Shown: in pieces, positions 29,515 to 38,198 of the stretch
Position numbering within the stretch: the stretch's first letter is position 1
Layout of the letters: each line of letters opens with the position of its first letter
From: Cellulomonas sp. 73-145
Lineage (GTDB): Bacteria > Actinomycetota > Actinomycetes > Actinomycetales > Cellulomonadaceae
Assembly (NCBI GenBank): GCA_001898185.1
Contig: MKTI01000013.1
Coordinates: forward strand, 248,001 to 312,000
Direction: 5' to 3'
Length of the DNA: 64,000 nucleotides
The notes under the pieces: model-generated
Database searches by the model: none
Told to the model about the DNA's origin: nothing
Seen by the model: the letters and a program-made list of their open reading frames with translations, nothing else
Made by a program: the position numbers and the translations under genes

Positions 29515-29687
29515 CTGCGGCCGACGACGCTGCGCTCGGCGACGCTGCAGCCGGCGACGCCGGCGCCCGCGCCTCGCGGCTCCGCACGCGCCCCGCGGCT
29601 CCGCCCGCGGACCCGCCGCGGTATCTGCCGAGGCACCCCTTGCTCCTGACCGATCGAGCACCACGGCGATGGACAGGGGAATCCGCG

Positions 29688-29882
29688 ATGGACGAGCTCG
29701 ACCTCGAGAACCTGCGCGTGGACGTGACCGACCAGGACATCTCCACGGCCCGCAACCTCTGGGTCGCCGCACGTGACGGCGACGCCGACGACGCACGCGT
29801 CGCCCTCCTGTTCCAGGACCTGTTCCGCCTGATCAGCGCCCAGGCGCAGCAGATCGCCGACGACTTCCGAGCCGCGCACTGA
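29688..29882 (+). CDS. Hypothetical 64-aa protein
   Basis: A small acidic, helical protein: MDELDLENLRVDVTDQD, then ISTARNLWVAARDGDADDAR and RLISAQAQQIADDFR. ATG at 29688 follows AGGGGA by eight bases; an in-frame TTG at 29640 is less likely. There are no cysteines or membrane segments. I do not recognise the family. Confidence 0.6.
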   Translation: MDELDLENLRVDVTDQDISTARNLWVAARDGDADDARVALLFQDLFRLISAQAQQIADDFRAAH

Positions 29883-30024
29883 CCACGGCCGCCGCCCGGC
29901 CCGCCGCCCGCCGGACGGCGCGGCACGGCGCGGCACGAGCCCGACCAGCACTCCCCCGCCGCTCACAGCGGCACCACAGCCGTCCGACAGCGCGGCGTCG
30001 GCGTCCGGGCGCATCGTCGTCGTC

Positions 30025-30519
30025 GTGACCACAGCGACCCTCCCCCCGACCGCCACCGTCGAGCGGACCGGCGTCGAGCGGACCGGGTCCCGCCGCGCGC
30101 TGCACGTCCCGGGCGTCACGCTCGTCACGCTCGCCAGCGCCGTCGCCCTGGTCCCGTGGATCGCCCACCTGGCCCGGTCCCTGCCCGCGAGCTACGTGCT
30201 GACCGGCTGGAGCAGCGCGTGGGTCGGCTTCGACGTCGTCCTCACCGTCGTGCTCGCCGCCACCGGCCTCCTCGCGCGCCGTCGCGACCCGTTGTGGCCG
30301 GCCGCGGCGTTCGCCTCCGCCGCCCTGCTGGTCGCGGACGCCCGGTTCGACGTGATGACGTCCGGCACCGGCGGCCTGCTGGTCCCCGTGCTGACGGCCG
30401 CGCTGCTCGAGCTGCCGCTCGCGGCGCTCCTGATCCACCACGCCGTCCGTGCCACGCGGGCGGCCGCAGCCCGGCTGCCGGGCGCCACGTCCCAGGAGGG
30501 AGCCGCCACCGAGGGCTGA
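30025..30519 (+). CDS. Hypothetical four-helix membrane protein
   Basis: A 164-residue protein with about four membrane helices (VTLVTLASAVALVPWIAHLA, GFDVVLTVVLAATGLL, WPAAAFASAALLVADA, LLVPVLTAALLELPLAALLI). The loop LTGWSSAWVGFDV and LLARRRDPLWP are typical of small uncharacterised actinobacterial membrane proteins. GTG at 30025. Function unknown. Confidence 0.65.
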   Translation: MTTATLPPTATVERTGVERTGSRRALHVPGVTLVTLASAVALVPWIAHLARSLPASYVLTGWSSAWVGFDVVLTVVLAATGLLARRRDPLWPAAAFASAALLVADARFDVMTSGTGGLLVPVLTAALLELPLAALLIHHAVRATRAAAARLPGATSQEGAATEG

Positions 30520-30566
30520 CGAGAGCGCGAGCGGACCGGGGAGGGCCGGCACCGCCGCACGCACGG

Positions 30567-30600
30567 AGGGGCCCGCCGGACCTGCGCCCGGCGGGCCCCT
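30567..30600. terminator. Bidirectional hairpin between convergent genes
   Basis: A perfect 13-bp stem (30567-30579 with 30588-30600, arm AGGGGCCCGCCGG) and eight-base loop lie between the stop codons of the membrane protein and the phosphodiesterase. It is placed to serve both genes. Confidence 0.65.
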
Positions 30601-30615
30601 CGCCGTGCACACCCC

Positions 30616-32274
30616 TCAGCCGCGAGCGCCCTCCACGCCCGGCAGCACCGCGGTGTGCTCGGCCCGCACCGCCTGCAGCGCGTCCGGGTCGAGCCCGAGC
30701 AGCGTGAGGATGGTCGGCGCGATCTGCGTCGTCTCCACCGGTGCGCTGCTGCTCCCGTGGCGCGTGGCGGTCCCGGACACGACCAGCGGCACGTGCCGGT
30801 CCTGCGCGTCGGCGCCACCGTGCTCGGCGATCTTGCCCTTGCCGCCGGTGTAGACGACGCCGTGCTGCACGATGCCGACGACGTCCGGGTGGTTCGCCTC
30901 GGAGACCGCGACCCCGTAGAACGCCGCGGCGTCGGCACCGGCGTAGACGGAGGTCAGACCGGACGACGGGACCGTCCGGGCGGCACCCGTGATCGTGTTC
31001 CCCGCCGCGGTGTGGCCGGTCAGGTACGCCTTGACGAACTCCGTGGCGGCGGCCGACCGGTCGGAGAGCCACAGCTGCATGATGTCGTCGTCGGTCGAGA
31101 AGACCACCAGGTCACCGGCACCGGGGTGCGCGGCGGTCCACGCGGCGTTGATGCCGTCGATGATCGGCCCGTCCGGCACGCGGGTCAGCGCCGCCGGGTC
31201 GGTGGGCGACTGCCCGTGCTTGGCCGAGAGGATCACCGTGGTGCTGCCCTTCAGCCCCGCCCGGTCGATCTCGTGCGTGAACGACCCGACCGACGCGTCG
31301 ACGAAGTCGAGCGCCTTGCTCAGCAGCGGCCCGGGCGTCACGCCGTCGGCGAGGTACCCACCGACCAGCCCGTCGGACTTCGGCAGCTTCTGCGCCGTCG
31401 ACACCGACTGGAAGTTCATGCCGAAGACGGCGGGCGCCCCGACCTTCGTCGTGCGCGCGTGGTCGTAGCCGTCGATCTCGTTGAGCACGGCCTGCACCTT
31501 GTAGCCGTCGTACTGCTGCGTCGCGGCGTTGTCCTTGGTCCAGTCCGCGCCCGCCGCGTACCCCGTGGCGTCGCTGTTGATCTCCGGCGTGAACAGGTCG
31601 TCGACACCCTTGCCGGACGGCCCGTTGAGGATCTCGTACGCCGGGTGCTTGTCCGACCAGGCGGTCCGCAGCCCCGCCTGCTTCGCGACCTCGAACACCG
31701 TGTTCACCTTGAGGTACTGGTGCGGGTACACCGGCGTGCACGTCGTCGGGTCCACCGGCAGCGTCGCCGGGTCGAGCAGCGTGGCGGGCGTGCCCGTCAT
31801 CGACAGGATGCTGCCCGGCAGTCCGGACAGCCCCTGACCGGCGTCGAGCGCGCTCTGGTTCCGGTCAGCGGCCTCGGTGTACGAGACCTCCGCGCCCGGC
31901 GCCACTCCGGTGCAGCTGGTGGTGCCGGCGGGCAGCAGCGCCCGGTTCCACGTGTCGTCGTAGTACACGCCGGTCGTCTTCGGGTTGCCGCCCGTCACCT
32001 GGCCGACCATGCCCGGGAAGGAGTCCGACGGCACCGGCGTGCTGGCCTGCGTGTAGCTGGTCCCGGTGTGCACCAGGCGGGCGAGCGCCGACCCGGGGTG
32101 CTGCCGCACGTACCAGTCCAGGTCGCTCTGGTGCAGCCCGTCCACGCTGAGCAGCAGCACGTGCTGCTGCGGCGCCCGGCCACCGCGGGTCGGTTCCGCG
32201 CTGGCGGCGGAGGCGCTGACCGCGAGCGCCACCACCGCGAGCGCGGCGGCCCCGCCGATCGTCGTCCGGTTCAT
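30616..32274 (-). CDS. Secreted alkaline phosphatase/phosphodiesterase superfamily protein
   Basis: A 552-residue exported protein. The signal peptide (MNRTTIGGAAALAVVALAVS to ASA) is followed by the metal motif LLLSVDGLHQSDL and the nucleophile region ASTPVPSDSFPGMVG (Thr/Ser). NPKTTGVYYDD and TVILSAKHGQSP (His ligand) also fit the nucleotide pyrophosphatase/type I phosphodiesterase fold; IAEHGGADAQDRHVPLVVSG supplies the last metal His. The substrate is unknown. ATG at 32274 has GGAG upstream; nine more in-frame codons exist before it. Confidence 0.88.
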   Translation of the reverse strand: MNRTTIGGAAALAVVALAVSASAASAEPTRGGRAPQQHVLLLSVDGLHQSDLDWYVRQHPGSALARLVHTGTSYTQASTPVPSDSFPGMVGQVTGGNPKTTGVYYDDTWNRALLPAGTTSCTGVAPGAEVSYTEAADRNQSALDAGQGLSGLPGSILSMTGTPATLLDPATLPVDPTTCTPVYPHQYLKVNTVFEVAKQAGLRTAWSDKHPAYEILNGPSGKGVDDLFTPEINSDATGYAAGADWTKDNAATQQYDGYKVQAVLNEIDGYDHARTTKVGAPAVFGMNFQSVSTAQKLPKSDGLVGGYLADGVTPGPLLSKALDFVDASVGSFTHEIDRAGLKGSTTVILSAKHGQSPTDPAALTRVPDGPIIDGINAAWTAAHPGAGDLVVFSTDDDIMQLWLSDRSAAATEFVKAYLTGHTAAGNTITGAARTVPSSGLTSVYAGADAAAFYGVAVSEANHPDVVGIVQHGVVYTGGKGKIAEHGGADAQDRHVPLVVSGTATRHGSSSAPVETTQIAPTILTLLGLDPDALQAVRAEHTAVLPGVEGARG

Positions 32275-32392
32275 CCCTGCTCCATCCCTCGAAGGACGCA
32301 CGGCCCCGCAGGCCGCACGGGCACAGCGAATGCCGAGCGGGAGACGAGCAGATGAGCGGCAGCCGAACGTCCGGCGAACGGAACCTGTGGAC

Positions 32393-32461
32393 GCGCCTCA
32401 GCGCGGGCGTCGCCTGCGCCTCAACGCGGGCGTCCCCCGCACCTCAACGCGGGCGTCGCGG
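32393..32461. repeat. Three 23-bp tandem repeats
   Basis: Three imperfect 23-base units start at 32393, 32416 and 32439, each containing CCTCA[AG]CGCGGGCGTC. The last unit overlaps the end of the neighbouring small membrane gene (stop at 32444). Confidence 0.7.
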
Positions 32462-32650
32462 CGCAGGCCGGCCGACCGCGAACCAGGCCACGGCGCCGAC
32501 CACGCTGCCGAGCACCAGCAGCACCAGCCAGAAGGACCGGGAGAACGTGGCGATGTCACGTTCCGGCGTGCGGCTGAAGTCGACCAGGGCGTAGACCCAG
32601 AACGCGAGCGCGGCGAGCACGACGAGCGTCGCCAGCCACGAACCGGTCAC
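32444..32650 (-). CDS. PLDc_N-type small membrane protein
   Basis: A 68-residue protein with two helices (WLATLVVLAALAFWVYALVDF and FWLVLLVLGSVVGAVAWFAVG) separated by a charged loop (SRTPERDIATFSR). This is the phospholipase D nuclease N-terminal (PLDc_N) pattern seen in many small actinobacterial proteins. The tail is RPAPRRPR. GTG at 32650 lies six bases after TAGCAT, predicting a leaderless mRNA. Confidence 0.8.
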   Translation of the reverse strand: MTGSWLATLVVLAALAFWVYALVDFSRTPERDIATFSRSFWLVLLVLGSVVGAVAWFAVGRPAPRRPR

Positions 32651-32789
32651 CGGCCCATGCTAGGAGCGTGGCCCGGTCCCGTGACCGTGGGTCTGCCGGT
32701 CCCCGGATGGCCAGGGCCCTGGTGCCTCGGGCGCTGCGCGCGGACGGTGGTGCTGCTCTCCGCAAGCGGCGGACGAGCAGGAAGGCACC

Positions 32790-33671
32790 ATGTCCCTGAC
32801 CGCACCCACCCCGCAGCAGCTGCCCGGCGGCACCTACCGTGCCGGCGACCTCGAGCTGACCCGCGTCGGCTACGGCGCCATGCAGCTGGCCGGCCCCGGC
32901 GTCTCCGGCCCGCCGAGAGACCACGACGAGGCGCTCGCCGTCCTGCGCACCGCCGTCGAGCTCGGCATCCGCCACATCGACACCGCGGACTTCTACGGCC
33001 CGTTCGTCACCAACGAGCTGATCCGCGAGGCCCTCGCGCCCTACCCGGACGACCTGCACATCGTCACCAAGGTCGGCGCCGTGCGCGACGACGACGGCGG
33101 CTGGAACCTCGCCCGCACGCCGGACGACCTCCGTGCCCAGGTGCACGACAACCTGCGCCACCTCGGGCTCGACGTGCTGGACGTGGTGAACCTGCGGGTC
33201 GGCACCCCGGAGAGCCCCGAGCCGGGCTCGCTCGCGGAGCAGGTGGAGACGATGGCCGAGCTGGTGCAGCAGGGCCTGGTCCGCCACGTCGGCCTGAGCA
33301 ACGTCACCGCCGACCAGCTCGCGGAGGCCCAGGAGATCGTCCCGGTGGTGTGCGTCCAGAACCTCTACAACCTCGCGCAGCGGCAGGACGACGAGCTGGT
33401 CGACCTGACCGCACGCCAGGGCATCGCCTTCGTCCCGTTCTTCCCGCTCGGCGGCTTCACGCCGCTGCAGTCGACCGCGCTCGGGGAGGTCGCCACGCGG
33501 TTGGAGGCCACGCCCATGGCCGTCGCGCTCGCCTGGCTGCTGCAGCGCTCGCCGAACGTCCTGCTGATCCCCGGCACCTCGACGGTGGCGCACCTGCGGG
33601 AGAACGTGGCGGCCGCGGGCCTGCAGCTGCCGCCCGACGAGCTGGCGGTGCTCGACGGCATCGCGGGGTGA
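32790..33671 (+). CDS. Aldo/keto reductase
   Basis: A 293-residue NADPH-dependent oxidoreductase of the AKR fold. Catalytic residues are Asp and Tyr in HIDTADFYGP (D-x4-Y) and Lys in HIVTKVG; the usual catalytic His position (normally in DxxxxH) is not obvious, since the strand reads LDVVNLRVG. VGLSNVTADQL and LLIPGTSTVAHLREN bind the cofactor. ATG at 32790 after AGGAAGG. Substrate unknown. Confidence 0.88.
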   Translation: MSLTAPTPQQLPGGTYRAGDLELTRVGYGAMQLAGPGVSGPPRDHDEALAVLRTAVELGIRHIDTADFYGPFVTNELIREALAPYPDDLHIVTKVGAVRDDDGGWNLARTPDDLRAQVHDNLRHLGLDVLDVVNLRVGTPESPEPGSLAEQVETMAELVQQGLVRHVGLSNVTADQLAEAQEIVPVVCVQNLYNLAQRQDDELVDLTARQGIAFVPFFPLGGFTPLQSTALGEVATRLEATPMAVALAWLLQRSPNVLLIPGTSTVAHLRENVAAAGLQLPPDELAVLDGIAG

Positions 33672-33718
33672 GGGCCCCGCCCGCGCGCGTGTCGGCGCCC
33701 GCTGGCACGCTGGCGCTC

Positions 33719-34093
33719 ATGACCCCCGTGAACTCCGCCGTGGACCTCGAGCACAAGCTCTCGCTGATCAGCGACCTGTGGTCGCCCAAGGTCGTCGCCC
33801 GCATGAACGACGACGAGATCAAGCTGGTCAAGATGCACGGCGAGTTCGTGTGGCACCGGCACGACGAGACGGACGAGCTGTTCCTGGTGCTGCGGGGCCA
33901 CCTGCGCATCCAGCTGCGCGACGGTGCCGTCGACCTCGACCCGGGTCAGCTCTACGTGGTGCCCCGGGGCGTCGAGCACTGCCCGGTGGCCGACGAGGAG
34001 ACCCACGCCCTGCTGCTCGAGCCGCGCGGCGTGGTGAACACCGGCGACGCCGGAGGTGAGCTGACCGCTCCGTACGACGACTCGTTGCTGTGA
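33719..34093 (+). CDS. Cupin domain protein
   Basis: A 124-residue single cupin. Motif 1 is GEFVWHRHDETDELFLVLRG (H-x-H-x5-E-x-F), motif 2 is PGQLYVVPRGVEHCP, so the metal ligands are complete. The N-terminal helix DLEHKLSLISDLWSPKVV is typical of small stand-alone cupins. It lies 47 bases after the aldo/keto reductase gene. Confidence 0.85.
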   Translation: MTPVNSAVDLEHKLSLISDLWSPKVVARMNDDEIKLVKMHGEFVWHRHDETDELFLVLRGHLRIQLRDGAVDLDPGQLYVVPRGVEHCPVADEETHALLLEPRGVVNTGDAGGELTAPYDDSLL

Positions 34094-34122
34094 CTGCCGG
34101 GCGGCGCGACCGGGACGACCGG

Positions 34123-34791
34123 TCAGCGCCGCACCCGCCGGCGCAAGGGCCGGCCGCTGCGGTCGAACAGCACACCGTGCGGCAGCATCCAGCCGCGCCA
34201 CCGCGAGATCAGCACGCCGACGGCAGCCACCACCGTCGCCGCCACGAGCCCCGTCACCGGACGGCCCAACCCCTGGACCCCGACCATCACCGCGGACCCC
34301 ACCAGCGCCCACGTCGCGTAGAGCGTGTTCCCGCCGAAGATCGCCGGCACGCGGGACACCGCGATGTCCCGGATCGCGCCACCGCCGACGGCCGTGACCG
34401 TGCCGAGCAGGATCGCCGGGAGCCAGCTCAGACCGCTCAGCAACGTCTTCTGCGCGCCCACCGCCGACCATGCGCCCAGGGCCAGCGCGTCGACCACCGG
34501 GAACACCCGGTCCCAGGTGCGTCCCTCGAACCGGACGGCGAAGGCGACCCCCGCCGCCACCAGGGCAGTCACCAGGTACGAGTAGTCGGTCAGCGCGACC
34601 GGCGGCCCCTTCTGCAGCAGCACGTCGCGCAGCAGACCGCCGCCGAGCCCGGACAGGATGGCCAGCACGGCGAACCCCACCGGGTCGAGGTTGTGCCGCC
34701 GCGCGACGGCCCCGCCGAGCAGTGCGTTGGCCGCCACACCGAGCAGGTCGACAGCCCGCAGCACCTCTGCGATCGTCCCGGCGCCCGTCAC
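34123..34791 (-). CDS. TRIC-type cation channel family membrane protein (UPF0126)
   Basis: A 222-residue membrane protein with seven helices and two-fold repeat. The pattern GGGLLRDVLLQKGPP and GGGAIRDIAVSRVPAIF in the two halves is the GGG-x-x-RD signature of the prokaryotic TRIC/YadS family. GTG at 34791 is chosen because TACCGT lies seven bases upstream; the frame also contains GTG at 34800. It is divergent from the zinc-ribbon-like gene. Confidence 0.88.
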   Translation of the reverse strand: MTGAGTIAEVLRAVDLLGVAANALLGGAVARRHNLDPVGFAVLAILSGLGGGLLRDVLLQKGPPVALTDYSYLVTALVAAGVAFAVRFEGRTWDRVFPVVDALALGAWSAVGAQKTLLSGLSWLPAILLGTVTAVGGGAIRDIAVSRVPAIFGGNTLYATWALVGSAVMVGVQGLGRPVTGLVAATVVAAVGVLISRWRGWMLPHGVLFDRSGRPLRRRVRR

Positions 34792-34798
34792 GGACCAC

Positions 34799-34827
34799 AC
34801 GGTAGCCGCCGCTGCGGACGCTACCGT
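34799..34827. promoter_or_regulatory. Back-to-back leaderless promoters (TACCGT on both strands)
   Basis: ACGGTA at 34799-34804 (TACCGT on the minus strand) is seven bases from GTG 34791. TACCGT at 34822-34827 is seven bases from ATG 34835. The boxes and spacings are identical and face away from each other across 17 bases. Confidence 0.6.
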
Positions 34828-34834
34828 CGGGGGC

Positions 34835-35068
34835 ATGGGCCCCGAACCGAAGCCGCCGCCGTGCTCCTGGTGCCACTGGCCGGTCCGCCTGGTCCCCGCG
34901 CCGCCGGGCACCCCGGAGGCGACGCCCGCGGCCCCGGAGGCCAAGGTACGTCAGCCCGTGTCCTCGCCGGCCGACGACGACCCCACCGCCGCCGAGCCGC
35001 CGCGCATCCGCCAATGCACCAACCCCTGGTGCCCCACGCGGCGAGCCGGCTTCGGCATCGCGCCCTGA
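34835..35068 (+). CDS. Small cysteine-motif protein
   Basis: A 77-residue protein with CSWCHWP near residues 10-16 and CTNPWCP near 61-67, separated by a Pro/Ala/Glu-rich linker. The two Cys pairs could bind one zinc ion. ATG at 34835 directly follows a -10 box (TACCGT, seven bases). I do not know the function; the Cys pairs and promoter make a real gene likely. Confidence 0.6.
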   Translation: MGPEPKPPPCSWCHWPVRLVPAPPGTPEATPAAPEAKVRQPVSSPADDDPTAAEPPRIRQCTNPWCPTRRAGFGIAP

Positions 35069-35105
35069 CCGCTCCCCCCGAGGAGCGACGGTCCTGGGGG
35101 AGGGC

Positions 35106-35136
35106 TTGAGCCTCCCCCAGGGGGAGACCTCAAGGT
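35106..35136 (+). promoter_or_regulatory. MerR-type promoter/operator with 19-bp spacer
   Basis: TTGAGC (35106-35111) and CAAGGT (35131-35136) are 19 bases apart. The spacer holds the dyad CTCCCCC-A-GGGGGAG, and the outer CTTGAG/CTCAAG arms extend it. Overlong spacers containing a dyad are the hallmark of MerR-activated promoters. The start codon lies six bases after the -10 box. Confidence 0.75.
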
Positions 35137-35142
35137 AGGGGC

Positions 35143-36081
35143 ATGGACGACGACAGGCTCTACTCCATCGGCGAGCTCGCCCGGCGGACCGGTCTCACGG
35201 TCAAGACGGTTCGGTTCTACTCCGACCGCGGCATCGTGCCGCCGACGGACCGCAGCGGGGCCGGCTACCGCCGGTACGACGACGGCGCCGTCGCGCGCCT
35301 GGACCTCGTGCGGACGCTGCGCGAGCTGGGCCTCGACCTGCCCACCATCCACAAGGTCGTCGACCGCAAGCTCTCCCTGGCCGAGGTGGCCGCGACGCAT
35401 GCCGAGGCACTGGCGGTGCAGGTCCGCGTGCTGCGCCTGCGGCACGCGGTGCTGAGCGCGGTGGCGGAGCGGGGGCTGGGCCCGGAGGACGCCGAGGTGC
35501 TGCAGCAGCTGGTCCGCCTCTCCGAGGCGGAGCGCCGAGACCTGGTCGGCGGCTTCCTCGACGCCGTCTTCGACGGTCTGGGCGCCGACCCCGTCTTCGC
35601 GGGAGTCAGGCGCTCGATGACCCCCGGACTGCCGGACGATCCCGACGTCGAGCAGGCTCGGGCGTGGGTCGAGCTGGCCGAGCTGGCCCTCGACCCGGGC
35701 TTCCGCGCCGGCCTGCGCCGCATCGCTCAGGACCTGGCGGCGGACCGGGCACTCGCGGGTACCACGGTCCCGCGCCGCGACGTGGCCGCAGCCGTGCGGG
35801 ACCTGGTCGCCCCGGCACTCGCGGCAGGCATCGACCCGACCTCGGGACGTGCCGACCCGATCGTCACGGCGCTCACGGCGCAGTACGCGCAGGTCTGCGG
35901 CCGCCCCGACGACGCGGAGCTCCGAGATCGGCTGCTCCGTCGGCTGGAGACCGTGAACGACCCGCGCCGGGACCGGTACGTCGAGCTCCTCGCCGTCGTC
36001 AACGGCTGGCCGGCTCCGGAGGCCCTGGCCCCTGCGCTCGACTGGTCCGTCGCCGCGCTGCGGGCCCGGGCGGAGCGATAG
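35143..36081 (+). CDS. MerR family transcriptional regulator with long C-terminal domain
   Basis: A 312-residue regulator. The MerR winged helix is complete (YSIGELARRTGLTVKTVRFYSDRGIVPPTD, then GYRRYDDGAVARL). A dimerisation helix follows (residues about 75-110). The remaining 190 residues are helical, without cysteines placed as in metal sensors, so an organic ligand is more likely. The gene is probably autoregulated through the 19-bp-spacer promoter immediately upstream, with a leaderless mRNA. Confidence 0.88.
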   Translation: MDDDRLYSIGELARRTGLTVKTVRFYSDRGIVPPTDRSGAGYRRYDDGAVARLDLVRTLRELGLDLPTIHKVVDRKLSLAEVAATHAEALAVQVRVLRLRHAVLSAVAERGLGPEDAEVLQQLVRLSEAERRDLVGGFLDAVFDGLGADPVFAGVRRSMTPGLPDDPDVEQARAWVELAELALDPGFRAGLRRIAQDLAADRALAGTTVPRRDVAAAVRDLVAPALAAGIDPTSGRADPIVTALTAQYAQVCGRPDDAELRDRLLRRLETVNDPRRDRYVELLAVVNGWPAPEALAPALDWSVAALRARAER

Positions 36082-36134
36082 GTGGTGACGGACCGGTGAA
36101 CGACGCGGTCGTGCACCGTGCCTAGGATCCGCCG

Positions 36135-36698
36135 ATGAACGACACCGTCGTGCTGCGCGCGGATGCGACGCTCTCCGCTCCGGACCTGGTCCTGCGCCCC
36201 TGGTGCGTCCAGGACGTTCCCGCGCTGGTCAAGGCGTACCGGGATCCCGCACTGCGTCGCTGGACCCGCTCGTCGGTCGACGACGACGCCGGTGCGGTCC
36301 TGTGGGTCCGTGCCCGGCAACACGGCTGGGCCGAGGGTGACCGGTTCGCCTTCGCCGTCCTCGAGGCGCAACCGAGGTCCGACGAGCAGCCCATCGGCCA
36401 CGTGGTGGTCAGGGAGGTCGCCCACGGCAAGCCCTCGGCCGAGGTGGGCTACTGGACCGCGGCGCACGCCCGCGGTCGAGGTGTCGCGTCACGTGCTCTC
36501 GAGGTGCTGACCGACTGGGCCTTCGAGACCCTCGCGCCCGGCGGGCTGGAGCGTCTGGAGCTGCTGCACCAGGCGGACAACGTCGCCTCGTGCCGGGTCG
36601 CTCGAACGTGCGGCTACGAGCTCACCGGCGCCCTCCCCGCGGCGCCGCCCGCCTTCCCGCTCGACGGTCACGTGCACGCACGGAGCAGGGCCGCCTGA
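36135..36698 (+). CDS. GNAT family N-acetyltransferase
   Basis: A 187-residue acetyltransferase of the RimJ/RimL-like group. It has LVLRPWCVQDVPALVKAYRD at the start, the acetyl-CoA loop AHARGRGVASRALEVLTDWAF, and LELLHQADNVASCRVARTCGYELTG. The substrate is unknown. ATG at 36135 lies six bases after TAGGAT. A hairpin terminator shared with tRNA-Ala follows. Confidence 0.88.
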   Translation: MNDTVVLRADATLSAPDLVLRPWCVQDVPALVKAYRDPALRRWTRSSVDDDAGAVLWVRARQHGWAEGDRFAFAVLEAQPRSDEQPIGHVVVREVAHGKPSAEVGYWTAAHARGRGVASRALEVLTDWAFETLAPGGLERLELLHQADNVASCRVARTCGYELTGALPAAPPAFPLDGHVHARSRAA

Positions 36699-36706
36699 AC
36701 GCCGAG

Positions 36707-36748
36707 AACCCCGCCTGACCGTCAGCTTGTCGCTGGTCAGACGGGGTT
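36707..36748. terminator. Hairpin between GNAT gene and tRNA-Ala
   Basis: A 14-base arm at 36707-36720 pairs with 36735-36748 (one mismatch, arms AACCCCG-c-CTGACC and its complement), loop 14 bases. It is placed to end both the GNAT transcript and the tRNA transcript from the other strand. Confidence 0.6.
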
Positions 36749-36757
36749 CCGCGTCGG

Positions 36758-36832
<75 letters not shown>

Positions 36833-36923
36833 TTGAAGCGGGCTACAGATTAGCACCCACCGCGCGGCGGACGAACACCGCCGTCGGGTGCGCCGCAGAG
36901 CCCGGAAGCTCAGCGCCGCGGGC

Positions 36924-38114
36924 TCACTCCCCCGCTGCGCGCCGCTTCGCCAGCACCGCGTTGAGGTCGATGCTGCCGGTCGTCTGCACCGGCGCCACGG
37001 GGGTGCGGATCTCCCCGTCGTCCACCGTCGAACCGGCCGGAGCGACCGCCGGCGCGGGCGCGTCCGCCGGGCGGACGGCGGTCGACGCCTCGACGTCGCC
37101 GAGCGCCACCGGCTCCCGGCGCGGGGCCGCGGGCTTCATCGTGTAGGTCGGTCGCGGCACCGGGATGGGCTGCCACCGGTCGTCGGACGCGTCCGTCGTC
37201 TCCGACGTGGGTTCCGGCGCGACCGGGGGCACGGCACCGGTCGCGTGCCGCACCGACCGGCCCCGCTCCCCGCGGTCCTCCACGATCGTGGAGAACATCT
37301 GGGTCGAGGTGTCCGACGGGTGCACCGCACGTCCGGTGACCGCAGGCTGCTCGGCGGTGCTGCGCGCGGTCCTGGCCGGTGCGGCGGGCGCAGCGGGCGC
37401 AGTCGCGGCCTGCGCACCGGTCGTCGCACCCGCCCGACGTGCCGCGGCGACCGCCCTGGTCGCCCCGCTGTGGGGCGCGGACGCCCGCCGCTCCTGCTCG
37501 GCGATCTGCGCGGCGAGCTCGGCATCGGAACGGCGGCCCGACACCACGGCACGTCGACCCAGCCCCAGCACGCAGGCCAGGAGCACGGTCGGCACCGCAC
37601 CGGCCAGCAGGCCGACCGAGGGCAGGAGCGCGACGACGCCCCACCCCGCTGCGGTGGCGACGACGAGGACGCCGGCCAGCACGGCACGGCGCCGAGCTGC
37701 CGCGGCACGACGCGCGGCGGCGGCGGTCCTCGCCGCACGCGCCTGGGCGGCGCGGCGGGCGGCGTCGGCGGTGGTGCGCTCCGGCGTGGCGTGCGGTCGG
37801 TCCACGGTGCTGCCTCCAGTCCCTGCGCCGGCGACCAGCGCCGGGGTGCCCTTGCCCGGGGTCAGCAACCCCGTCGTGCCTGCGTGCCCGGTGCCTGGTG
37901 CAGACGCCCGCGCGGTGCGCAGCACCCGGGTCGACCTGCGGTCGTCGGCCCCTGCGTCCCCCGCGGTCACCGCGACCACGCGGAGCGCCTCGGAGTACCG
38001 GTCGTCCACCCGCGACTCGAGCAGCTGCTGACGGTGCCGCAGCTTGCCCGGCACCAGGTACGCCACCCACAGACCCACCAGCGCGAGCGCCACCGGGCCT
38101 GCGAGATCGTTCAC
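36924..38114 (-). CDS. glpR: SepX/GlpR-like divisome membrane protein
   Basis: A 396-residue membrane protein. The N-terminal helix and flanking sequence LAGPVALALVGLWVAYLVPG, then KLRHRQQLLESRVDDRYSEALRV, match the SepX/GlpR family start. A central Ala/Arg-rich cytoplasmic coil leads into a pair of helices (residues about 142-188). The remainder is disordered and ends with SIDLNAVLAKRRAAGE, the kind of conserved C-terminal peptide expected for partner binding. In corynebacteria GlpR recruits the MoeA-like Glp to the division site; in Streptomyces SepX supports septation. The adjoining rimJ and glp genes fit this role. GTG at 38114 is six bases after TACCGT. Confidence 0.75.
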   Translation of the reverse strand: MNDLAGPVALALVGLWVAYLVPGKLRHRQQLLESRVDDRYSEALRVVAVTAGDAGADDRRSTRVLRTARASAPGTGHAGTTGLLTPGKGTPALVAGAGTGGSTVDRPHATPERTTADAARRAAQARAARTAAAARRAAAARRRAVLAGVLVVATAAGWGVVALLPSVGLLAGAVPTVLLACVLGLGRRAVVSGRRSDAELAAQIAEQERRASAPHSGATRAVAAARRAGATTGAQAATAPAAPAAPARTARSTAEQPAVTGRAVHPSDTSTQMFSTIVEDRGERGRSVRHATGAVPPVAPEPTSETTDASDDRWQPIPVPRPTYTMKPAAPRREPVALGDVEASTAVRPADAPAPAVAPAGSTVDDGEIRTPVAPVQTTGSIDLNAVLAKRRAAGE

Positions 38115-38120
38115 GTCTAG

Positions 38121-38126
38121 ACGGTA
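38121..38126 (-). promoter_or_regulatory. -10 box TACCGT for leaderless glpR/sepX
   Basis: TACCGT lies six bases from the GTG start, giving glpR its own start site separate from rimJ. The same hexamer and spacing precede the helicase-like gene at 49731. Confidence 0.5.
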
Positions 38127-38198
38127 GGGGGCCCTCGCGTGACGGCCAGGCACGCGGGCGGCGTGTCGGCGCCAGGTCGGTGCCCGTGTCGCTACCGG

